Below are positions 45,025 through 54,476 of a DNA stretch of 64,000 nucleotides, piece after piece. Under the pieces are notes generated by a model. The model had not been told where the DNA came from and searched no databases. It saw only the letters and a list, made by a program, of their open reading frames with translations. The stretch is from contig NZ_JARUXC010000010.1 in NCBI RefSeq assembly GCF_030433855.1, positions 62,001 through 126,000 on the forward strand, in the 5' to 3' direction. The first letter of the stretch is position 1. The number at the start of each line of letters is the position of its first letter. Origin of the DNA: Agreia sp. PsM10. Its GTDB lineage: Bacteria; Actinomycetota; Actinomycetes; Actinomycetales; Microbacteriaceae. Both the position numbers and the translations under genes were made by a program.

Positions 45025-45030
45025 ACGAGA

Positions 45031-45621
45031 CTATGCGGGAGTGTTCTCCGCGTTGCGGAACGGGAAGCCGAGCGCCTTGAGCAACGCGCGACCCTCGTCG
45101 TCGGTCTTGGCGGTCGTGACGACGGTGATGTCGAAGCCACGCACGCGGTCGATCTTGTCCTGGTCGATCTCGTGGAACATCGACTGCTCGGTCAGACCGA
45201 ACGTGTAGTTGCCACGGCCGTCGAACTGCTTGTCGCTGAGACCGCGGAAGTCACGGATGCGGGGAAGCGCGAGCGACAGCAGGCGGTCGAGGAACTCCCA
45301 GGCGCGGTCGCCACGAAGCGTGACGTGTGCGCCGATGGGCTGGCCCTCACGGAGCTTGAACTGGGCGATCGACTTGCGAGCGAGGGTGACCTGCGGCTTC
45401 TGGCCCGTGATCGCGGTGAGGTCCTTGACGGCCCCATCGATGATCTTGCCGTCGCGGGCGGCCTCGCCGACACCGGTGTTGACCACGATCTTCACGAGTC
45501 CGGGCACCTGGTGCACGTTCGTGAAGCCGAACTCCTCCTGGAGCTGCTTCGAGATCTCGGAGCGGTACTTCTGCTTGAGACGGGGCTGGATTTTGCCAGA
45601 CACCACTGCAGTATCGGTCAT
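45031..45621 (-). CDS. rplE: 50S ribosomal protein L5
   Basis: 5S rRNA-binding protein that touches S13 across the subunit bridge. 196 residues: [32 protein letters not shown] and [14 protein letters not shown] are diagnostic. TAATG junction with rplX upstream. Confidence 0.97.
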   Translation of the reverse strand: MTDTAVVSGKIQPRLKQKYRSEISKQLQEEFGFTNVHQVPGLVKIVVNTGVGEAARDGKIIDGAVKDLTAITGQKPQVTLARKSIAQFKLREGQPIGAHVTLRGDRAWEFLDRLLSLALPRIRDFRGLSDKQFDGRGNYTFGLTEQSMFHEIDQDKIDRVRGFDITVVTTAKTDDEGRALLKALGFPFRNAENTPA

Positions 45622-45980
45622 TACAGGTCCTTACCTGACTTCTTCGCGTAACGGATGCGAACGGTCTTGGTGACGCCGTCCTTCGTTACTTCTTCGGTGC
45701 GGAAACCGACGCGGGTCGGCTTCTTGGTCTCGGGATCGACGATCGCGACGTTCGACACGTGGATCGGGGCCTCGTGGGTCTCGATGCCGCCGGTCTTCGT
45801 GCCGCGCTGGGTCTGTCCGACGCGAACGTGCTTCGTGATGAAGTTCACGCCCTCGACGACGACGCGGTTCTTCTCGACGAGTACCTCGAGGACACGACCC
45901 TGCTTGCCGCGGTCTCCGCCGCGGGCCTGGGTCGCGCCCGTGATGACCTGAACGAGGTCACCCTTCTTGATGTTTGCCAT
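45621..45980 (-). CDS. rplX: 50S ribosomal protein L24
   Basis: Assembly initiator protein, 119 residues. The KOW motif [12 protein letters not shown] opens it, followed by [13 protein letters not shown] and the C-terminal RVGFRTEEV. Just after rplN (3 nt). Confidence 0.97.
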   Translation of the reverse strand: MANIKKGDLVQVITGATQARGGDRGKQGRVLEVLVEKNRVVVEGVNFITKHVRVGQTQRGTKTGGIETHEAPIHVSNVAIVDPETKKPTRVGFRTEEVTKDGVTKTVRIRYAKKSGKDL

Positions 45981-45983
45981 GAC

Positions 45984-46352
45984 TTAGATAACCTCCGGCG
46001 CCAGCGAGATGATCTTCATGAACTTCTTGTCGCGAAGCTCGCGGCCGACCGGGCCGAAGATACGGGTACCACGGGGGTCACCGTCGGTCTTCAAGATCAC
46101 TGCGGCGTTCTCGTCGAACTTGATGTACGAACCGTCGGGACGACGGGTCTGCTTCTTCACGCGAACGATGACGGCCTTGACCACATCGCCCTTCTTGACG
46201 TTTCCGCCGGGGATCGCGTCTTTGACGGTGGCGACGATGACGTCACCGAGACCGGCGTACCGGCGGCCTGAGCCACCGAGAACGCGGATCGTGAGGAGCT
46301 CCTTGGCACCGGTGTTGTCGGCGACCTTGACTCTGGATTCCTGCTGCAGCAT
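45984..46352 (-). CDS. rplN: 50S ribosomal protein L14
   Basis: Intersubunit-face protein, 122 residues, the invariant bacterial length. [18 protein letters not shown] and [20 protein letters not shown] are conserved. First gene of the spc group; a 35-nt gap separates it from rpsQ, and no promoter was seen there. Confidence 0.98.
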   Translation of the reverse strand: MLQQESRVKVADNTGAKELLTIRVLGGSGRRYAGLGDVIVATVKDAIPGGNVKKGDVVKAVIVRVKKQTRRPDGSYIKFDENAAVILKTDGDPRGTRIFGPVGRELRDKKFMKIISLAPEVI

Positions 46353-46387
46353 TTTCTACTCTTCCTTAGGCGAAGTAAGCGCGAGGC

Positions 46388-46693
46388 CTACTTGGCCTTC
46401 TCGAGGATCTCGACCAGGCGCCAGCGCTTGGTGGCGCTGAGGGGACGGGTCTCGCTGATGAGGACGAGGTCGCCGATGCCGGCGGAGTTCGCCTCGTCGT
46501 GGACCTTGACCTTGGACGTGCGGCGGATGACCTTGCCGTACAGGGGGTGCTTCACGCGGTCTTCGACCTCGACGACGATGGTCTTCTCCATCTTGTCGCT
46601 CGTGACGTATCCACGACGGGACTTGCGGTAGCCGCGGGGGGCTGCCGTGGTCTCGTCGGCCGGCGTTGCAGCCGCATCTTTAGTCGTTGCCAT
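46388..46693 (-). CDS. rpsQ: 30S ribosomal protein S17
   Basis: 16S rRNA-binding OB-fold protein, 101 residues. [18 protein letters not shown] and the end [19 protein letters not shown] identify it. The first ~20 residues (Ala/Thr-rich) are an extension. Last gene of the S10 group, TAATG junction with rpmC. Confidence 0.96.
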   Translation of the reverse strand: MATTKDAAATPADETTAAPRGYRKSRRGYVTSDKMEKTIVVEVEDRVKHPLYGKVIRRTSKVKVHDEANSAGIGDLVLISETRPLSATKRWRLVEILEKAK

Positions 46694-47022
46694 TACTTGG
46701 CCTCCTCAGCCTCAGCGGCCGGGGCGTCTGCCGAAGCGGTCGCATCCTTCTTGGCCTTGCTTTTCTTTTCTGCCTTGGGAGCCACGGCAACCGGAGCGGG
46801 CGTGGCACGGATGCCCAGCTCACGCTCACGGATGATCGTGTAGATGCGCGAGATGTCGCGCTTCACGGCGCGCAGGCGTCCGTGGCTCTCGAGCTGGCCG
46901 GTAGCCGACTGGAAGCGAAGGTTGAACAGTTCTTCCTTCGCCTTCCGCAGCTCTTCGACCAGGCGGGCGTCTTCGAATGTGTCGAGCTCGACAGGGGCGA
47001 GCTCCTTGGAACCGATCGCCAT
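46693..47022 (-). CDS. rpmC: 50S ribosomal protein L29 with charged C-terminal tail
   Basis: Exit-tunnel protein, 109 residues from ATG 47022 (TAATG junction with rplP). L29 proper is residues 1-75 ([33 protein letters not shown]). The last ~35 residues are a Pro/Ala then Lys then Glu/Ala-rich tail absent from most L29 proteins. L29 helps dock SRP and trigger factor, so a tail there could matter for nascent chains; this is inference. Confidence 0.96.
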   Translation of the reverse strand: MAIGSKELAPVELDTFEDARLVEELRKAKEELFNLRFQSATGQLESHGRLRAVKRDISRIYTIIRERELGIRATPAPVAVAPKAEKKSKAKKDATASADAPAAEAEEAK

Positions 47023-47441
47023 TATGCGTCGCCCTCCTCGCGCTTGATGATGCGTGCCTTGAGCGGCAGCTTGTGGATGGCCCGGGTGAGGGCTTCGCGT
47101 GCGATCGTGTCGCTGACGCCGCTGAGCTCGAAAAGCACGCGACCCGGCTTGACGTTCGCAACCCACCACTCGGGTGAACCCTTACCGGAACCCATGCGGG
47201 TTTCGGCGGGCTTCTTGGTGAGCGGGCGGTCGGGGTAGATGTTGATCCACACCTTTCCGCCTCGCTTGATGTGACGGGTCATCGCGATACGAGCGGACTC
47301 GATCTGGCGGTTCGTCACATAGGCAGGGGTGAGGGCCTGGATGCCGTACTCACCGAAGCTCACCGTCGTTCCGCCGGTGGCGTGGCCACTGCGTCCGGGG
47401 TGGTGCTGCTTGCGGTGCTTGACTCTGCGTGGAATCAACAT
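47022..47441 (-). CDS. rplP: 50S ribosomal protein L16
   Basis: A-site-side protein of the large subunit, 139 residues. [19 protein letters not shown] and [20 protein letters not shown] are standard. Follows rpsC by 2 nt. Confidence 0.98.
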   Translation of the reverse strand: MLIPRRVKHRKQHHPGRSGHATGGTTVSFGEYGIQALTPAYVTNRQIESARIAMTRHIKRGGKVWINIYPDRPLTKKPAETRMGSGKGSPEWWVANVKPGRVLFELSGVSDTIAREALTRAIHKLPLKARIIKREEGDA

Positions 47442-47443
47442 GG

Positions 47444-48253
47444 TTATGCCTCAACTCCTGCTGCAACGGGAGCCTCTGCCTTGGGGGCGGAGGCGCCAGC
47501 GCCTGAATTCGTGCCGGCAGCACCACGACGGGGACGGTCGCCATCACGGCGGTCGTCACGACGGTCGGGACGCGTCGACTTCTGGTTGGCCTGCTCGCGA
47601 GCAAGCTCCTTGTTGGTGATGTCGCCCTTGTAGATCCAGACCTTCACGCCGATGCGGCCGAAGGTGGTCTTGGCCTCGTAGAAGCCGTAGTCGATGTTCG
47701 CGCGAAGGGTGTGCAGCGGCACGCGACCCTCGCGGTAGAACTCCGAACGGCTCATCTCGGCGCCGCCGAGACGGCCGGAGACCTGGATACGAACACCCTT
47801 GACCGATGCGGTGCGCTGGGCGCCCTGCATTCCCTTGCGCATGGCACGACGGAAGGCGACGCGAGCGGTGAGCTGCTCCGCGATTCCCTGTGCAACGAGC
47901 TGGGCCTCGGCCTCGGGGTTCTTGACCTCGAGGATGTTGAGCTGGATCTGCTTGCCCGTGAGCTTCTCGAGGTCGGTGCGGATGCGCTCGGCCTCGGCTC
48001 CACGACGACCGATCACGATGCCCGGACGGGCGGTGTGGATGTCGACGCGGACGCGGTCACGGGTGCGCTCGATCTCGATGCGGGCGACGCCGGCACGATC
48101 GAGCGAGGTGCTGAGCAGCTTGCGGATCTTGACGTCTTCTGCAACGAAGTCCGCGTAGCGCTGCCCAGGCTTCGTCGAGTCGGAGAACCAACGCGACACG
48201 TGGTCGGTGGTGATACCGAGACGGAAGCCGTACGGGTTTACTTTCTGTCCCAT
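47444..48253 (-). CDS. rpsC: 30S ribosomal protein S3
   Basis: mRNA-entry protein with helicase activity, 269 residues. [18 protein letters not shown] opens it, the KH domain has [13 protein letters not shown], and [13 protein letters not shown] lies in the C-terminal domain. The last ~55 residues (Arg/Asp-rich, then Ala/Pro/Gly-rich) exceed the family core. TAATG junction with rplV. Confidence 0.97.
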   Translation of the reverse strand: MGQKVNPYGFRLGITTDHVSRWFSDSTKPGQRYADFVAEDVKIRKLLSTSLDRAGVARIEIERTRDRVRVDIHTARPGIVIGRRGAEAERIRTDLEKLTGKQIQLNILEVKNPEAEAQLVAQGIAEQLTARVAFRRAMRKGMQGAQRTASVKGVRIQVSGRLGGAEMSRSEFYREGRVPLHTLRANIDYGFYEAKTTFGRIGVKVWIYKGDITNKELAREQANQKSTRPDRRDDRRDGDRPRRGAAGTNSGAGASAPKAEAPVAAGVEA

Positions 48254-48648
48254 TACTTCTTACCTGCCTTCTTCGTGGCCGTTGCCACTGCTGCCTCGTC
48301 GGGCGTGTTCAGCACGATTGTGATGTGGCTCGTGCGCTTCAGGATCTGGAACGCGCGGCCCTGTGCACGGGGCTGGAAACGCTTGAGGGTGGTTCCCTCA
48401 TCGACGAACGCGGCCGAGACGAACAGGTCCTGCTCGTCGAGGTAGCTGTTCGACGCGTCGGCCTTGACCCGGGCGTTCGCCATAGCGGACGCGACGAGCT
48501 TGTAGACCGGGTCGGACGCACCCTGCGGCGCGAACTTCAGGATCGCCAGTGCTTCGACTGCCTGCTTGCCGCGGATCATGTTGACGACGCGACGAGCCTT
48601 CATGGGGGTGACGCGGATGTGTCGCACGCGTGCGATTGACTCCACCAT
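48253..48648 (-). CDS. rplV: 50S ribosomal protein L22
   Basis: Lines the exit tunnel with L4; its beta hairpin is a macrolide-resistance hot spot. 131 residues. [20 protein letters not shown] and [17 protein letters not shown], the hairpin region, look wild-type. The last ~15 residues form an Ala/Lys tail. Confidence 0.97.
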   Translation of the reverse strand: MVESIARVRHIRVTPMKARRVVNMIRGKQAVEALAILKFAPQGASDPVYKLVASAMANARVKADASNSYLDEQDLFVSAAFVDEGTTLKRFQPRAQGRAFQILKRTSHITIVLNTPDEAAVATATKKAGKK

Positions 48649-48672
48649 TTCTCTCCTCCTTTCGCCACCGCG

Positions 48673-48954
48673 TTAGCGGCGACGGCCCTTCTTGTCGTCC
48701 TTCACGTGTCCACGGAAGGTGCGGGTGGGAGCAAACTCTCCGAGCTTGTGCCCAACCATGGTTTCGGTGACGAACACCGGGATGTGCTTACGACCGTCGT
48801 GGACGGCGATCGTGTGGCCCAGGAACGCCGGGATGATCATCGATCGGCGCGACCAGGTCTTGATGACGTTCTTGGAACCGGCTTCGTTCTGGGTGACAAC
48901 CTTGCGATACAGGTGGTCGTCAACGAAGGGGCCCTTCTTGAGACTGCGTGGCAT
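48673..48954 (-). CDS. rpsS: 30S ribosomal protein S19
   Basis: Head protein in contact with S13, 93 residues. [15 protein letters not shown] and [17 protein letters not shown] are invariant. 12 nt after rplB. Confidence 0.98.
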   Translation of the reverse strand: MPRSLKKGPFVDDHLYRKVVTQNEAGSKNVIKTWSRRSMIIPAFLGHTIAVHDGRKHIPVFVTETMVGHKLGEFAPTRTFRGHVKDDKKGRRR

Positions 48955-48966
48955 CTTCTACAACTC

Positions 48967-49806
48967 CTACTTACGCTTCTTGCCGACGGTACGGCGACGA
49001 ACGATGAGCTTGTCGCTTTCCTTGTTGATGTGCCGGGTGCGGCCTTCCTTCTGGCCCCAGGGGCTCACAGGATGACGTCCACCGGAGGTCTTTCCCTCAC
49101 CACCACCGTGCGGGTGGTCGACCGGGTTCATGGCGACACCACGCACGGTCGGGCGAACGCCCTTCCAGCGCATGCGGCCGGCCTTTCCCCAGTTGATGTT
49201 CGACTGCTCGGCGTTGCCGACCTCGCCGATGGTTGCGCGGCAGCGGGCGTCGACGTTGCGGATCTCACCGCTGGGAAGACGAAGCTGTGCGTAGGGGCCG
49301 TCCTTGGCGACGAGTCGGACCGAGGCTCCGGCGGAGCGGGCCATCTTGGCGCCACCGCCCGGCTTCAGCTCGATCGCGTGGATGACGGTACCCGTGGGGA
49401 TGTTCTTCAGCGGCAGGTTGTTGCCCGGCTTGATGTCGGCCGAAGCGCCCGACTCGACGATGTCGCCCTGCGCCAGCTTGTTCGGAGCCAGGATGTAGCG
49501 CTTGGTTCCGTCGAGGTAGTGCAGCAGAGCGATGCGCGCCGTGCGGTTGGGGTCGTACTCGATGTGAGCGACCTTGGCGTTGACGCCGTCTTTGTCGTTG
49601 CGACGGAAGTCGATCACGCGGTACTGGCGCTTGTGGCCACCACCGATGTGACGCGTCGTGATGCGACCTGCGTTGTTACGTCCACCGGTCTTCGAGAGGG
49701 GACGCAGGAGCGACTTCTCGGGGGTGGAGCGGGTGATCTCCGCGAAGTCGGCGACGGACGAACCGCGACGACCCGGGGTGGTGGGCTTGTACTTGCGAAT
49801 AGCCAT
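48967..49806 (-). CDS. rplB: 50S ribosomal protein L2
   Basis: Peptidyl-transferase-centre protein, 279 residues. [18 protein letters not shown] opens it, and [20 protein letters not shown] contains the essential histidine region. 18 nt after rplW. Confidence 0.98.
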   Translation of the reverse strand: MAIRKYKPTTPGRRGSSVADFAEITRSTPEKSLLRPLSKTGGRNNAGRITTRHIGGGHKRQYRVIDFRRNDKDGVNAKVAHIEYDPNRTARIALLHYLDGTKRYILAPNKLAQGDIVESGASADIKPGNNLPLKNIPTGTVIHAIELKPGGGAKMARSAGASVRLVAKDGPYAQLRLPSGEIRNVDARCRATIGEVGNAEQSNINWGKAGRMRWKGVRPTVRGVAMNPVDHPHGGGEGKTSGGRHPVSPWGQKEGRTRHINKESDKLIVRRRTVGKKRK

Positions 49807-49824
49807 TTCTATATCCCTCTGGCC

Positions 49825-50130
49825 CTAGCCGACAGCGGTGAAGATGTCGATGGTGCCGGACTTGAGCGTGACGATGGCGCGCTTCGTGTCTTTGCGCTTG
49901 CCGATGCCGAACTTGGTGCGACGGGTCTTGCCGACACGGTTGAGCGTGTTGATCGACGCGACCTCGACCTTGAAGATCTTCTCGATGGCGAGCTTGATCT
50001 CGGTCTTGTTCGAGCGGGGGTCGACGATGAACGTGTACTTGCCCTCGTCGATCAGGCCGTAGCTCTTCTCGGAGACGACCGGCGACAGGATGATGTCGCG
50101 CGGATCCTTGTTGAATGCAGCGTTGCTCAT
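49825..50130 (-). CDS. rplW: 50S ribosomal protein L23
   Basis: Exit-tunnel docking site for trigger factor and SRP, 101 residues. [20 protein letters not shown] and [18 protein letters not shown] are typical. 2 nt after rplD. Confidence 0.97.
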   Translation of the reverse strand: MSNAAFNKDPRDIILSPVVSEKSYGLIDEGKYTFIVDPRSNKTEIKLAIEKIFKVEVASINTLNRVGKTRRTKFGIGKRKDTKRAIVTLKSGTIDIFTAVG

Positions 50131-50132
50131 GT

Positions 50133-50795
50133 CTAGACCTCTTCCTGAGCAGTGTTCTTCGACTTGGCCGCGACGAATGCATCGAACGAAGCCTTGGTGA
50201 AGATGATGTCGTCGGAGACGAGCACGTCGTATGCGTTCAGCTGGTCGGCCGGCAGCACGTGCACGGTCGGGATGTTGCGAACGCTCTTGAGGCTCAGCAC
50301 GTCGTCGCGCTCGAGCACGATGAGTACGTGCTTCGAGGTCGCGACCTGGCTGAGCAGCTCGAGAACACCCTTGGTCGACGGGGTGTCGCCCTGGGCGAGC
50401 GACTCGACGACGTGGACGCGTCCACCGCGTGCGCGGTCGGACAGCGAACCGAGCAGAGCTGCGGCGATCATCTTCTTGGGGGTGCGCTGGTCGTAGCTGC
50501 GCGGGGTCGGTCCGTGGACGATGCCACCACCGGTCATCTGGGGAGCGCGGATCGAGCCCTGACGAGCGCGTCCGGTTCCCTTCTGCTTGAACGGCTTGCG
50601 ACCGGCACCGGAGACCTCGCCACGACGCTTGGTCTTGTGGGTTCCCTGGCGGGCGGCGGCGAGCTGGGCGACGACGACCTGGTGGATCAGCGGGACATTG
50701 GTCTGGACGTCGAACAGCTCGGCGGGAAGGTCGACGGTGCCGGCCTTCTTGCCCGTGACGTCGACGACGTCAACCGTGGTAGTTGCGGTAGCCAT
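50133..50795 (-). CDS. rplD: 50S ribosomal protein L4
   Basis: Exit-tunnel protein, and in enterobacteria a repressor of the S10 operon. 220 residues. [31 protein letters not shown] and [13 protein letters not shown] form the loop that reaches into the tunnel. Follows rplC by 3 nt. Confidence 0.97.
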   Translation of the reverse strand: MATATTTVDVVDVTGKKAGTVDLPAELFDVQTNVPLIHQVVVAQLAAARQGTHKTKRRGEVSGAGRKPFKQKGTGRARQGSIRAPQMTGGGIVHGPTPRSYDQRTPKKMIAAALLGSLSDRARGGRVHVVESLAQGDTPSTKGVLELLSQVATSKHVLIVLERDDVLSLKSVRNIPTVHVLPADQLNAYDVLVSDDIIFTKASFDAFVAAKSKNTAQEEV

Positions 50796-50798
50796 GAA

Positions 50799-51470
50799 CT
50801 AGGCCCCCTTCACTGCGGTACGAACGAAAACGAGACGGCCACGAGCTCCGGGAACGGCACCCTTGATGAGGATGACGTTCTTCTCGGCGTCGATGGAGTG
50901 CACGGCGAGGTTGAGCACGGTGACGCGCTCTCCACCCATGCGACCGGCCATGCGCATGCCCTTGAAGACGCGCGACGGGGTCGACGAGGCTCCGATGGAA
51001 CCGGGCTTGCGGTGGTTGCGGTGTGCACCGTGCGAGGCGTTGTCGCCTCGGAAGTTGTGACGCTTCATGACACCGGCGAAACCCTTGCCCTTGGAGGTGC
51101 CGACGACGTCGACCTTCTTGCCGGCTTCGAACACGGCGTCGACGGTGAGCTCCTGGCCCACCGTGTAGTCGGCCGCGTCGGCGGTGCGGATCTCGGTGAT
51201 GTGACGACGGGGCGTGACACCGGCGGCGTCGAAGTGACCCGTGGCAGGCTTGTTCACCTTGCGGGGGTCGATCTGGCCGGCGGCGATCTGCACGGCGACG
51301 TAGCCGTCGCGCTCGACGGTGCGCACCTGGGTGACCACGTTCGGCGTGATCTCGACGACCGTGACGGGGATGAGACGGTTGTTCTCGTCCCAGACCTGGG
51401 TCATGCCGAGCTTCTTGCCGAGGAGACCCTTGCTGGTCTTGGTGGCTGCTGCTTGTGTAGGCGTAGACAT
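50799..51470 (-). CDS. rplC: 50S ribosomal protein L3
   Basis: Assembly-initiating protein, 223 residues. [20 protein letters not shown] and [17 protein letters not shown] (near the peptidyl transferase centre) identify it; [12 protein letters not shown] follows. 17 nt after rpsJ. Confidence 0.98.
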   Translation of the reverse strand: MSTPTQAAATKTSKGLLGKKLGMTQVWDENNRLIPVTVVEITPNVVTQVRTVERDGYVAVQIAAGQIDPRKVNKPATGHFDAAGVTPRRHITEIRTADAADYTVGQELTVDAVFEAGKKVDVVGTSKGKGFAGVMKRHNFRGDNASHGAHRNHRKPGSIGASSTPSRVFKGMRMAGRMGGERVTVLNLAVHSIDAEKNVILIKGAVPGARGRLVFVRTAVKGA

Positions 51471-51487
51471 AGTGTTCAGTCCCCCGC

Positions 51488-51796
51488 TTAGAGCTTGATC
51501 TCGATGTTGACGTCTGCCGGCAGGTCGAGACGCATCAGCGAATCGACGGCCTTGGGCGTGGGATCGATGATGTCGATCAGACGCTTGTGCGTGCGCATTT
51601 CGAAGTGCTCGCGGCTGTCCTTGTACTTGTGGGGCGAACGGATCACTGCGATCACGTTCTTCTCGGTCGGCAGCGGTACCGGACCGACGACGGTCGCACC
51701 CGCGCGGGTAACCGTGTCGACGATCTTGCGCGCCGAGGAGTCGATGACCTCGTGGTCGTACGACTTAAGTCGAATGCGGATCTTCTGTCCCGCCAT
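51488..51796 (-). CDS. rpsJ: 30S ribosomal protein S10
   Basis: Head protein of the small subunit that also partners NusB in antitermination. 102 residues, family-standard: [39 protein letters not shown]. It is the first gene of the S10 operon. Confidence 0.98.
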   Translation of the reverse strand: MAGQKIRIRLKSYDHEVIDSSARKIVDTVTRAGATVVGPVPLPTEKNVIAVIRSPHKYKDSREHFEMRTHKRLIDIIDPTPKAVDSLMRLDLPADVNIEIKL

Positions 51797-52203
51797 GTGT
51801 GACTCACTCTCTTGTCTTGCGTCTTACCGCCTGGAGGCAGCATTGGACGCGCTTGCTTGCTCGAGCCTTGCGGCACGTGCTCGATACGCCCGCAGTCGGT
51901 CGCACCACTGTTCTTCTGTCAATGTCCTTGCGGACCCAACCCGTCACACGCAGCGCACAGGACGAACCCGTGACGCCGAGAAATAGGATTGAAGTGTGTT
52001 CTGCTGCCCGCGGCCCAGCTCTCAACCTCGGATCGTGAGACCCAGTGGGCTAGCTGTGCACTGCCTGGCAGTGATTCCGCGCACGCATGGTGGCACGAAA
52101 ATGTTGAACTAGACGAGTTTGCCACACCCGAGGGGCATCGTGCAACCCGGGCGTGTCGCGTTGGGCGTGTCGCGTCGGGGCGCGGTTACGCCGGCGCCTC
52201 GGA
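51797..52203 (-). promoter_or_regulatory. S10 operon upstream region (407 bp, no gene)
   Basis: No protein or RNA gene was seen. Two weak minus-strand promoter candidates are present: TTGCAC (52140-52145) with CAAACT (52116-52121) at 18-bp spacing, and a perfect TTGACA (51917-51922) without a good -10. A short dyad CACTGCC-T-GGCAGTG lies at 52059-52073. The leader would be 120-320 nt, enough for regulation by a ribosomal protein, though no known leader fold was recognised. Confidence 0.4.
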
Positions 52204-53175
52204 TCACTCGAACAGCAGTGCCCTGAGCTCCGATTCGGCCGAGCCCAGCCGCGCCGGATCGATCGTCGTTCCCGCCTGGTAGTGGTCGACGACCCGGGGG
52301 TCGACGTAGCTCTTCTTCGCGATCGAGGGGGTGTTGCCGAGCACCTCGGCGGCGTCGCGCATCGCCTGCGCGAGCGCCCGGGAACGGGCGGTGACACGCT
52401 GCTCCGGTCCGTGCTTGGCCAGGCTGACGGCGGCCGCGACCGTTCCGTGCAGGGTTCGGAAGTCCTTCGCCGTGAACTGCCCGCCCGTCTTCTCCCGCAC
52501 GTAGTCGTTGATCTCGTCGGCGGCGATCGGATGCCAGTTGCCGGCACCCGCACGCCAGGCCAGCAGGCGGGCCCGTGGCCCCCGGTGCTTGAGCGCGCCG
52601 ACCACCGTCGCCAGGTCCGCGTCCCGGATGTCGCTCTCCCACGCCTGCCCGCTCTTCGCCGGGAAGGCGAGGTGCACGGTGTCGCCGCTGACGCGGGCGT
52701 GCGCTCCCAGCAGGGTGGAGAGGCCGTGGCTGCCGTTCGATTCCGCGTAGCGCTCGCTGCCGACGCGCAGCGATCCCGTGTCGAGCATCCGGAATGCCGC
52801 AGCGAGCGCGCGTTCCCGGCTGGGTTCGCCGCTGCGGAGATCGATCGTGACCGCACGTCGGGCCGTGGGCAGCGACTCGGCCAGCGCGAGTGCACGGTCG
52901 AACTTGATGCGGTCCTTCTGCTCCCGCCACGTCGGGTGGTAGATGTACTGCCGGCGGCCGGCCGCGTCGATGCCCGTGGCCTGGATATGACCGTTGGCGT
53001 AGGGCGCGATCCAGACGTCGGTCCAGGCGGGAGGAATGGCGAGGCTCTCGATCCGATGCCGCAGTTCGGTGTCGGCCACCACCGTGCCGTCCGCGTTGCG
53101 GTACGAGAATCCGCGTCCGGCCCTGACCCGGTGCAGACCCGCACCTGCCGAATTGCTTCGCCTCAGCCTGACCAT
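52204..53175 (-). CDS. DNA topoisomerase IB (poxvirus-like)
   Basis: Relaxes supercoils by nicking one strand through a tyrosine. 323 residues, the length of bacterial TopIB. The N-terminal domain ends near QYIYHPTWREQKDRIKFDR, which carries contacts seen in the family. Catalytic candidates are Arg in LRVGSERYAESNGSHGLSTL, Arg/His in FRTLHG, and the nucleophile Tyr290 in SIAKKSYVDPRVV. The gene lies at the edge of the ribosomal cluster and is not clearly linked to it. Confidence 0.93.
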   Translation of the reverse strand: MVRLRRSNSAGAGLHRVRAGRGFSYRNADGTVVADTELRHRIESLAIPPAWTDVWIAPYANGHIQATGIDAAGRRQYIYHPTWREQKDRIKFDRALALAESLPTARRAVTIDLRSGEPSRERALAAAFRMLDTGSLRVGSERYAESNGSHGLSTLLGAHARVSGDTVHLAFPAKSGQAWESDIRDADLATVVGALKHRGPRARLLAWRAGAGNWHPIAADEINDYVREKTGGQFTAKDFRTLHGTVAAAVSLAKHGPEQRVTARSRALAQAMRDAAEVLGNTPSIAKKSYVDPRVVDHYQAGTTIDPARLGSAESELRALLFE

Positions 53176-53247
53176 TTCTCTATTCTGAAGGCGGCCCGCG
53201 TGAGCCGCCTCATCGGGGCGCAGGGCTTGACAGCGGCGCGGTTCCGT

Positions 53248-53289
53248 TCGACGGGCTCAGGGAACGACTCCGTTCCCTGAGCCCGTCGA
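53248..53289. repeat. Perfect 19-bp inverted repeat of the CTCAGGGAACG family
   Basis: Arms 53248-53266 and 53271-53289 are exact complements with a four-base ACTC loop. The arm holds the same CGACGGGCTCAGGGAACG core found in the repeats around 38.4-39.1 kb. It sits between the topoisomerase and antitoxin-like genes and could act as a terminator. Confidence 0.9.
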
Positions 53290-53299
53290 GGGGACGACG

Positions 53300-53509
53300 C
53301 TACTCCGTGCCGACCGCTTTGTCGGCCGCGGCCCGGGCACCCTCGACCTGTTCGTCGAACTTGTCGCCGGTCACCTTGTTGACCGCGCCGGCGACGCCGT
53401 CGAGGAGCTTGTCGCTGATGTCCTCGGCCCGTTCGCTCTTGAGCGCCTCCTGGACCTTGTTGTCGCCCAGGAACTCCTGCGCCTTCTTCGTGATGTCTTC
53501 GAGTCCCAT
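53300..53509 (-). CDS. Rv0909/MT0933-type antitoxin-like protein
   Basis: Small charged helical protein of 69 residues with an AAGGAG ribosome site. The C-terminal half, KVTGDKFDEQVEGARAAAD, resembles the MT0933 antitoxin family (TGGKYxDQVDKAxD). No toxin gene lies next to it, so it may be an orphan or may serve another purpose, such as a stress protein. The assignment rests on a short similarity. Confidence 0.6.
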   Translation of the reverse strand: MGLEDITKKAQEFLGDNKVQEALKSERAEDISDKLLDGVAGAVNKVTGDKFDEQVEGARAAADKAVGTE

Positions 53510-53563
53510 GATTCTCCTTTGATCGGACCTCGTGAGCTGAGGCTTGCGCCCATTGTGCTCTTC

Positions 53564-54334
53564 TCACCGCATCGAGTCGAGAGCCGACCGTGCCGCGTCG
53601 CCGAGGGCGCGCCCGTACGAGGCGCCGTGCCCTGCGGCGTGCACGGCGAGCGGATGGAGCTGATGAAGAGGAACGCGCTCGCGCCACCCGGTGCGGAGCG
53701 GGAACACCGAGTCGTACGCACCGATGATCTCGTCGAGATGGGGCGCGCCGAAGAGCTGCAGCATGGCGAGGTCGGTCTCGCGATGACCGCCGTGGGCGGC
53801 AGGGTCGATGAGCACGACCCCGTCGGCCGTCCAGAAGACGTTGCCGTTCCAGAGGTCGCCGTGGATGCGCCGCGCGGGTTCGTCGTCGTCCGCGGCTCCC
53901 GATTCCAGTCGTTCGCAGACGGCCCGCACGACGTCGGCGTCACCGGCCCCGATCGACCCGACCGAGACGGCGATCTCGAGGAAAGGCCTGACCCGCTGCT
54001 CTGCGTAGAACCGGCCCCACGACATGTCCGGTTCGCAGGTCATCGGTCTCGAACCGATGAAATTCGGGCCGGTCCACCCCTGCGGCGGTGATCCGAGCTC
54101 TTCCGCCCCGGCCCGATGCGTGACGGCCAGCGCCCGCCCGAACTCGGCCGCGGCATCCGGTGTCGGCCGTGCCGGAACGAGCTGTTCGAGCTCGATCGAC
54201 CGCGGCCCGAGCGATTCCACCCGCACGATGCGCGCTCCCCCGTCGGGCTGCGCCTGAGCGAGCCACGCCAGGCCTGCCGCCTCCGCCTCGAAGAAACCGA
54301 GGGGTGCGTGCGGGTTCGACTTCACGAAGGGCAT
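53564..54334 (-). CDS. Fructosamine kinase family protein
   Basis: Kinase of 256 residues with the protein-kinase-like fold of fructosamine-3-kinases, which repair glycated proteins or salvage Amadori compounds. The catalytic loop is IHGDLWNGNVFW, and the metal motif IDPAAHGGHRETDLAM follows. GWTGPNFIGSRPM and WGRFYAEQRVRPFL are also typical. The natural substrate of bacterial members is mostly unknown. Upstream repeats separate it from tuf. Confidence 0.88.
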   Translation of the reverse strand: MPFVKSNPHAPLGFFEAEAAGLAWLAQAQPDGGARIVRVESLGPRSIELEQLVPARPTPDAAAEFGRALAVTHRAGAEELGSPPQGWTGPNFIGSRPMTCEPDMSWGRFYAEQRVRPFLEIAVSVGSIGAGDADVVRAVCERLESGAADDDEPARRIHGDLWNGNVFWTADGVVLIDPAAHGGHRETDLAMLQLFGAPHLDEIIGAYDSVFPLRTGWRERVPLHQLHPLAVHAAGHGASYGRALGDAARSALDSMR

Positions 54335-54347
54335 GGTTCATTGTGTT

Positions 54348-54390
54348 CCTTTCGACGGGCTCAGGGAACGGGTGGTGGGCTCAGGGAACG
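54348..54390. repeat. Two partial copies of the CTCAGGGAACG element
   Basis: CCTTTCGACGGGCTCAGGGAACG at 54348-54370 (written here only as the family core plus a few bases) and GGGCTCAGGGAACG at 54377-54390 lie in the gap between tuf and the kinase gene. They belong to the family at 38.4-39.1 kb and 53.25 kb. Confidence 0.85.
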
Positions 54391-54409
54391 AGCCGCGTTA
54401 AACGGCAGC

Positions 54410-54435
54410 AGGGCCCCACCCGAAGGTGAGGCCCT
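54410..54435 (-). terminator. Terminator after tuf
   Basis: AGGGCCCCACC (54410-54420) pairs with GGTGAGGCCCT (54425-54435) with one mismatch around a CGAA loop, 42 nt beyond the tuf stop. A weak GTTTAA tail follows on the minus strand. Confidence 0.7.
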
Positions 54436-54476
54436 ACTGAGGCCCAATTAATTAGGCACTTCTGGTGAAGAATCGA

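Noticed and set aside
48706-51491. Two long plus-strand frames opposite rplB-rplC
   Set aside because: Shadows of ribosomal protein genes; low-complexity Asp/Gly/Arg content.
51797-52203. Small ORFs of 68-97 codons in the gap upstream of rpsJ
   Set aside because: They overlap one another on both strands, lack ribosome sites and show no similarity; the gap is better read as leader and promoter.
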